A DNA stretch of 64,000 bases from CAJCIY01 sp964245825 (GTDB lineage: Bacteria > Actinomycetota > Actinomycetes > Mycobacteriales > CAJCIY01), in contig CAXTNT010000001.1 in assembly GCA_964245825.1 (NCBI GenBank), positions 266,297 through 330,296 of the forward strand, read 5' to 3'. Made by a program: the position numbers and the translations under genes. The notes under the pieces were generated by a model that worked only from the letters and a program-made list of their open reading frames with translations, did not search any database and had not been told where the DNA came from. Shown piece after piece: positions 59,967 to 64,000 of this stretch (position 1 is the stretch's first letter; each line of letters starts with the position of its first letter).

Positions 59967-60402
59967 CGCGGGCTCGGTCGGCCTGCCGCCGATGTTCGAG
60001 GTCTCCGCGCACACCCGCCGCGCCCGCGTGCCGGCCGCCGTCTTCGCCGTCGCGGTCCTGGTCGCCGCCGCCGTGCTCGGCCGCTGGCTCATCGGCATCG
60101 GCGCGTGCCTCGGCGCGGTGCTCGGGGCCGCCAACGCCCAGCTGCTGCAGGCCTCGATGGTGCGCTTCACCGCCGGCGCCGCCGGCCCGACCGGCGCCTC
60201 CAAGCCGCAGCGCAAGCAGTTCGTGCTGGGCGGCTTCGCCCGCCTCGGCCTGATCACGGTCGCGGTGATCGTGCTCGTCGCGCTGGTGCGTCAGCTCGGC
60301 TGGGGCCTGCTCATCGGCCTGGCCGGCTACCAGCTGCTCCTGCTGTCCTTCTCCGGCATCGCGATGTACCGGCAGCTGCGGACGCAGGTGTTCGGCGCAT
60401 GA
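59920..60402 (+). CDS. atpI: ATP synthase subunit I-like membrane protein
   Basis: 160 residues. After an acidic leader there are four hydrophobic helices with ARVPAAVFAVAVLVAAAVLG and GFARLGLITVAVIVLVALVR. Position immediately before atpB matches the small AtpI-type genes. Two GTG starts are possible, at 59896 and 59920; I prefer 59920, ten bases after GAGGAGGA. The ATG of atpB overlaps the stop. Confidence 0.72.
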   Translation: MPGPAVEALPVVPTADAGSVGLPPMFEVSAHTRRARVPAAVFAVAVLVAAAVLGRWLIGIGACLGAVLGAANAQLLQASMVRFTAGAAGPTGASKPQRKQFVLGGFARLGLITVAVIVLVALVRQLGWGLLIGLAGYQLLLLSFSGIAMYRQLRTQVFGA

Positions 60403-61172
60403 GCATGCCGACCTCGCTGCACGAGTCGCTGCCCGGCTCCCTGCACGCAGCGGTGGCCATGCCCGCGGCGAACATCACCGTCGGCGACCACCCGCACTTC
60501 AGCTTCCTGGGGCTGGCGTTCGACACCGACACGGTCATCTCCACGGTGGTGGCCGGGGCGATCATCGTCGTCCTCGGGCTCTACATGGCGCGGCGGGCCC
60601 AGGCCGGGGTGCCGAGCAAGCTGCAGCTGGTGTTCGAGACCGTGGTCGAGCGGGTCGAGGAGCAGGTGGCCCCAGACCTGCGCGCCAAGTTCCCGTTCGT
60701 GGTGCCGCTGGCCGTGGTCCTGTTCCTGTTCATCCTGACCTGCAACTGGTTCGCGCTGTTCGCCACCGGCAAGTCGAAGGAGTTCGCGCCGCCCCCGACG
60801 GCCGACGTCAACCTGACCTACGCCCTGGGCTTTCTCGTCGTGCTGCTGAGCTGGGTGACGGCGATCCGCCTCCGAGGTGCGCGGAACTACTTCGGCCACT
60901 TCGTCCGCCCCTACAAGTTCATGCTGCCGATCAACATCGTCGAGGAGCTGATCAAGCCGATCACGTTGGCGCTGCGACTGTTCGGCAACATCTTCGCCGG
61001 CGGCGTGATGCTCTTGATCATCGCGTTGCTGCCGGCCTACCTGCTGTGGCCACTGAACGCGTTCTGGAAGGTGCTGGAGTTCGGCTTCTTCGGCCCGATT
61101 CAGGCGTTCATCTTCGCGTTGCTGACGATCATCTACTTCGCCCAGGCCGTGGCGCCGGGCGAGGACCACTGA
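60399..61172 (+). CDS. atpB: ATP synthase Fo subunit a
   Basis: 257 residues, five to six helices. IVEELIKPITLALRLFGNIF contains the essential Arg of the proton half-channel, and FGPIQAFIFALLTIIYFAQA ends the protein. The ATG at 60399 overlaps atpI; a second ATG at 60405 is possible. Confidence 0.95.
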   Translation: MSMPTSLHESLPGSLHAAVAMPAANITVGDHPHFSFLGLAFDTDTVISTVVAGAIIVVLGLYMARRAQAGVPSKLQLVFETVVERVEEQVAPDLRAKFPFVVPLAVVLFLFILTCNWFALFATGKSKEFAPPPTADVNLTYALGFLVVLLSWVTAIRLRGARNYFGHFVRPYKFMLPINIVEELIKPITLALRLFGNIFAGGVMLLIIALLPAYLLWPLNAFWKVLEFGFFGPIQAFIFALLTIIYFAQAVAPGEDH

Positions 61173-61282
61173 GGATCGCTGGTACGGTCGCCTCGGCGCG
61201 CGCTTCAGCGTTCTTTCAGGCACAATGAGTGCCCGCCCGCACACCCCAGTCCGTGTAGTTCGATGACGAACCCGAAGGGCAG

Positions 61283-61549
61283 ATGATGGCTGCAGATCCA
61301 CAACTCGTCGGCGCGATCAAGACCGCGGGCGGTCTCATCGCCGGTGGCCTGGCGCTCGGTGGCGGTGCCATCGGTGCCGCGATCGGCGACGGTCTCGCCG
61401 GCAGCGCGACGATCGCCGGCGTGGCCCGTCAGCCCGAGGCGCAGAGCCGGCTGTTCACGATCTTCTTCCTGACGGTCGGCCTGGTCGAGGCGGCGTACTT
61501 CATCAACCTCGCGTTCATGGCGCTGTTCGTCTTCGTCCTCGGCAAGTAG
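61283..61549 (+). CDS. atpE: ATP synthase Fo subunit c
   Basis: 88 residues forming two helices. GGLALGGGAIGAAIGDG is the glycine-rich first helix, the polar loop is ARQPEAQSR, and FLTVGLVEAAYFINLAF carries the proton-binding Glu. Start ATG at 61283 or the next codon, after AAGGGCAG. Confidence 0.96.
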   Translation: MMAADPQLVGAIKTAGGLIAGGLALGGGAIGAAIGDGLAGSATIAGVARQPEAQSRLFTIFFLTVGLVEAAYFINLAFMALFVFVLGK

Positions 61550-61555
61550 CGCCGC

Positions 61556-62122
61556 ATGCCGACACAGCCCGGTGCCGTGGCGGTCGCCAGTACCAACTTC
61601 CTGGTTCCCAACGGCACCTTCATCGCCGAGCTCGTCGCGTTCCTCATCGTGCTCGCGATCCTCTACCGCTACGTGCTGCCCATCGTCTCCAAGGCGGTGA
61701 ACGACCGGCAGGAGATGATCCGTCGCTCGATCGAGGACAGCCGGGAGGCCAAGGAGCGGCTGGAGGCGGCCGAGGCCGAGTACAAGGAGGCCCTGGCCAC
61801 CACCCGTACCGACGCCGCGCGGATCCGCGAGGAGGCGCGCGCGCAGGGGCAGCAGATCATCGACGAGATGCGCAAGACCGCCCAGGAGGAGGCCGAGCGC
61901 ATCAGCGAGCGCGAGCGGGCCCGGATGGAGACCGAGCGGGCGCAGCTCGTGCACCAGCTGCGGGCGGAGGTCGGCCAGATCGCGGTCGAGCTGGCCGGCC
62001 GTGTCGTGGGTGAGTCGCTGGCCGACGAGGCCCGGCAGAGCCGTGTCGTGGACCGCTTCATCGCCGAGCTCGACGAGTCCGCTGCCGAGCCTGCCGCGGA
62101 CCCCTCGGCGGTGACCAGCTAG
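61556..62122 (+). CDS. atpF: ATP synthase Fo subunit b
   Basis: 188 residues: one N-terminal membrane helix (FIAELVAFLIVLAILYRYVL) followed by a long charged coiled coil, the stator stalk. Stop codon shares a base with the atpH GTG. Confidence 0.95.
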   Translation: MPTQPGAVAVASTNFLVPNGTFIAELVAFLIVLAILYRYVLPIVSKAVNDRQEMIRRSIEDSREAKERLEAAEAEYKEALATTRTDAARIREEARAQGQQIIDEMRKTAQEEAERISERERARMETERAQLVHQLRAEVGQIAVELAGRVVGESLADEARQSRVVDRFIAELDESAAEPAADPSAVTS

Positions 62123-62937
62123 TGCGCGGGGCGAGCAGGGCAGCCCTGGCCGTTGCCCAGGAGCAGCTCGACGGGGTGCTCGCCGACCCGGACGAGCAGC
62201 CGCGGGCGATCGCCGAGGGCCTGCTGCAGGTCGCCGGTCTGCTCTCGGTGGAGCGCGCGCTGGCCCGTTCCCTGGCCGATCCGGGCATCGACGCCGAAGC
62301 CCGCAAGAACTTGGTCGACGCGGTCTTCGGCAGCAAGGTCGCACCGGCGCTGCTGGCCCTGCTGCAGACCGTGACCGCGCAGCGCTGGTCAGCCGCCGAG
62401 GACCTCGTCGATGCGGTGGAGCTGCTCGGCGCCGAGGCCGCGTTCGCCGACGCAGACGCCGACGGCTCCCTCGACGACGTCGAGGACGAGCTGTTCCGGT
62501 TCGCCCGCATCGTCGACGGCGCTCCTGAGCTGCGCTACGCCCTCGCCGACGCCGACCTGCCGCTGCCGGCACGGCAGCAGCTGATCCGCACCCTGCTCGC
62601 CGCCAAGGTCTCCCCGGTGACGCTGCTGCTCGTCGACGCCGTCGTCGCCGCTCCCCGCGGCCGCCCCGTCGACCGCGCCGTCGACGCGCTCGCGGCCGCG
62701 GCAGCCGCCCGCCGCGACCGCGAGATCGCCGTCGTCACCAGCGCCGTCGTGCTCAGCGACGACCAGCGCGACGGGCTGGCCACCGCACTCGGCCGCGTGC
62801 TCGGCAGCGGCGTCCGCCTGCAGACCCGGGTCGATCCCGACCTGCTCGGTGGCGTCGTCGTCCGGGTCGGCGAGCAGCTGTTCGACGGCTCCGTCCGGCT
62901 GCGACTGGCCGACGCCCGCGCCCGACTCTCCCGATAG
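62122..62937 (+). CDS. atpH: ATP synthase F1 subunit delta
   Basis: 271 residues. Helical N-terminal F1-binding domain (EGLLQVAGLLSVERALARSL) and C-terminal domain ending DPDLLGGVVVRVGEQLFDGS, the OSCP/delta signature. Length is that of actinobacterial delta. GTG start overlaps the atpF stop. Confidence 0.93.
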   Translation: MRGASRAALAVAQEQLDGVLADPDEQPRAIAEGLLQVAGLLSVERALARSLADPGIDAEARKNLVDAVFGSKVAPALLALLQTVTAQRWSAAEDLVDAVELLGAEAAFADADADGSLDDVEDELFRFARIVDGAPELRYALADADLPLPARQQLIRTLLAAKVSPVTLLLVDAVVAAPRGRPVDRAVDALAAAAAARRDREIAVVTSAVVLSDDQRDGLATALGRVLGSGVRLQTRVDPDLLGGVVVRVGEQLFDGSVRLRLADARARLSR

Positions 62938-62967
62938 CCCCGTACGTACACGCAAAGGACATCGATC

Positions 62968-64000
62968 GTGACCGAGCTGGCCATCACGCCCGACGAGATC
63001 CGCGCTGCCCTGCGCGAGACCGTCGAGTCGTTCACGCCGAAGACCGAGCGCGAAGAGGTCGGCCGGGTGATGGAGGCCGGCGACGGCATCGCCCGCGTCG
63101 AGGGCCTGCACTCGGCCATGACCAACGAGCTGCTGGAGTTCCCCGGCGGCCTGCGTGGTCTGGCGCTGAACCTCGACGTCCGCGAGATCGGCTGCGTCCT
63201 GCTGGGCGAGAGCCACGAGATCGGCGAGGGCGACGAGGTACGCCGCACCGGCGAGGTGCTCTCGATCGGCGTCGGCGACGCGTTCCTCGGCCGGGTGGTC
63301 GACCCGCTGGGCCGGCCCATCGACGGCAAGGGCGACATCGAGCACGAGGCCGTCCGGGTGCTGGAGCTGCAGGCGCCGTCGGTGGTGCAGCGGCAGCCGG
63401 TGACAGAGCCGCTGCAGACCGGCATCAAGGCCGTCGACGCGATGACCAACGTCGGGCGCGGGCAGCGGCAGCTGATCATCGGCGACCGGCAGACCGGCAA
63501 GACCGCGGTCGCCGTGGACGCGATCATCGCGCAGCGCGACAACTGGAAGTCGGGCGACCCGGCCCGGCAGGTGAAGTGCATCTACGTCGCGATCGGCCAG
63601 AAGGGCTCGACCATCGCGGCGCTGGTGGCCCGCCTCGAAGAGGCCGATGCGCTCGAGTACACCACCATCGTCGCGGCTCCGGCCGAGATGCCCGCCGGTT
63701 TCAAGTACATCGCGCCGTACGCCGGTTCGGCCCTCGGCCAGCACTTCATGTACCAGGGTCAGCACGCGCTGATCGTCTTCGACGACCTGTCCAAGCAGGC
63801 CGAGGCCTACCGGGCGATCTCCCTGCTGCTGCGCCGCCCACCGGGCCGTGAGGCCTACCCCGGCGACGTCTTCTACCTCCACTCGCGGCTGCTCGAGCGC
63901 TGCGCGAAGCTCTCCGACGAGCTCGGTGGGGGGTCGCTGACGGGGCTCCCGATCATCGAGACCAAGGGCAACGACGTCTCGGCGTACATCCCGACCAACG
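62968..64000 (+). CDS. atpA: ATP synthase F1 subunit alpha (3' end outside the window)
   Basis: The first 344 residues are visible. The N-terminal barrel, DAFLGRVVDPLGRPIDGKG, Walker A IIGDRQTGKTAVAVD and Walker B HALIVFDDLSKQAEAYR are present, with YAGSALGQHFMYQGQ. GTG at 62968. The gene runs off the right edge. Confidence 0.97.
   Translation, partial: MTELAITPDEIRAALRETVESFTPKTEREEVGRVMEAGDGIARVEGLHSAMTNELLEFPGGLRGLALNLDVREIGCVLLGESHEIGEGDEVRRTGEVLSIGVGDAFLGRVVDPLGRPIDGKGDIEHEAVRVLELQAPSVVQRQPVTEPLQTGIKAVDAMTNVGRGQRQLIIGDRQTGKTAVAVDAIIAQRDNWKSGDPARQVKCIYVAIGQKGSTIAALVARLEEADALEYTTIVAAPAEMPAGFKYIAPYAGSALGQHFMYQGQHALIVFDDLSKQAEAYRAISLLLRRPPGREAYPGDVFYLHSRLLERCAKLSDELGGGSLTGLPIIETKGNDVSAYIPTN

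Overview
The window is about 64 kb of very GC-rich DNA with dense, overlapping GTG/ATG-started operons. Several genes are actinobacterial hallmarks: WhiB1, a SigR/RsrA redox pair, the SigF/RsbW pair, the multifunctional Kgd, a mycofactocin cluster and DtxR/IdeR-type iron boxes. The organism is therefore a high-GC Actinomycete. Gene order resembles what I recall of Mycobacterium tuberculosis in two blocks (sigH-rshA-TB7.3-pdtaS-whiB1, and argS-lysA-hom-thrC-thrB-rho-rpmE-prfA-hemK-Rv1301-rfe-atp), but the genome is not mycobacterial in detail; I cannot place the genus from sequence alone.

Layout. 1-15.4 kb: a truncated hydrolase, SigR with its zinc anti-sigma RsrA behind a SigR-like promoter, a sugar-nucleotide epimerase, and the iron importer efeUOB behind two overlapping iron boxes. 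Then come a DUF5317 membrane protein, an enoyl-CoA hydratase, a small biotin carrier, an orphan PilT ATPase, TesB, the sensor kinase PdtaS facing whiB1, a GDPD-like protein, a lipid kinase and SigF/RsbW. 15.4-31.7 kb: GNAT and RmlC-like epimerase, an amino-acid ABC importer, a zinc-type alcohol dehydrogenase, a GT1 glycosyltransferase, DUF6104 plus Kgd, a phytoene-desaturase-like oxidoreductase, an SDR, an O-methyltransferase and the mycofactocin genes mftABCD.

31.8-44.6 kb is an accessory region ending at tRNA-Arg(CCG). It holds two VapBC pairs, broken genes (a FitA-like antitoxin spliced into a headless SDR, and a truncated globin), an arsenic operon (ArsR, aquaporin, ArsC fused to a PAT/ArsN-type acetyltransferase), a MerR/epimerase pair, and four same-strand genes (39.5-44.3 kb), three of which carry nuclease-like motifs. 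This last cluster is the best candidate for an undescribed system, plausibly defensive. Three accessory operons have inverted repeats lying on or across their start codons.

44.6-64 kb is core genome: argS-lysA-hom-thrC-thrB (aspartate-family amino acids), rho with a long C-rich leader and a repeat-rich N-terminus, then rpmE-prfA-prmC-tsaC (translation), a MaoC-fold protein, glyA, wecA, and the F1Fo ATP synthase operon (atpZ-like, atpI, atpB, E, F, H, A), with atpA cut by the window end.
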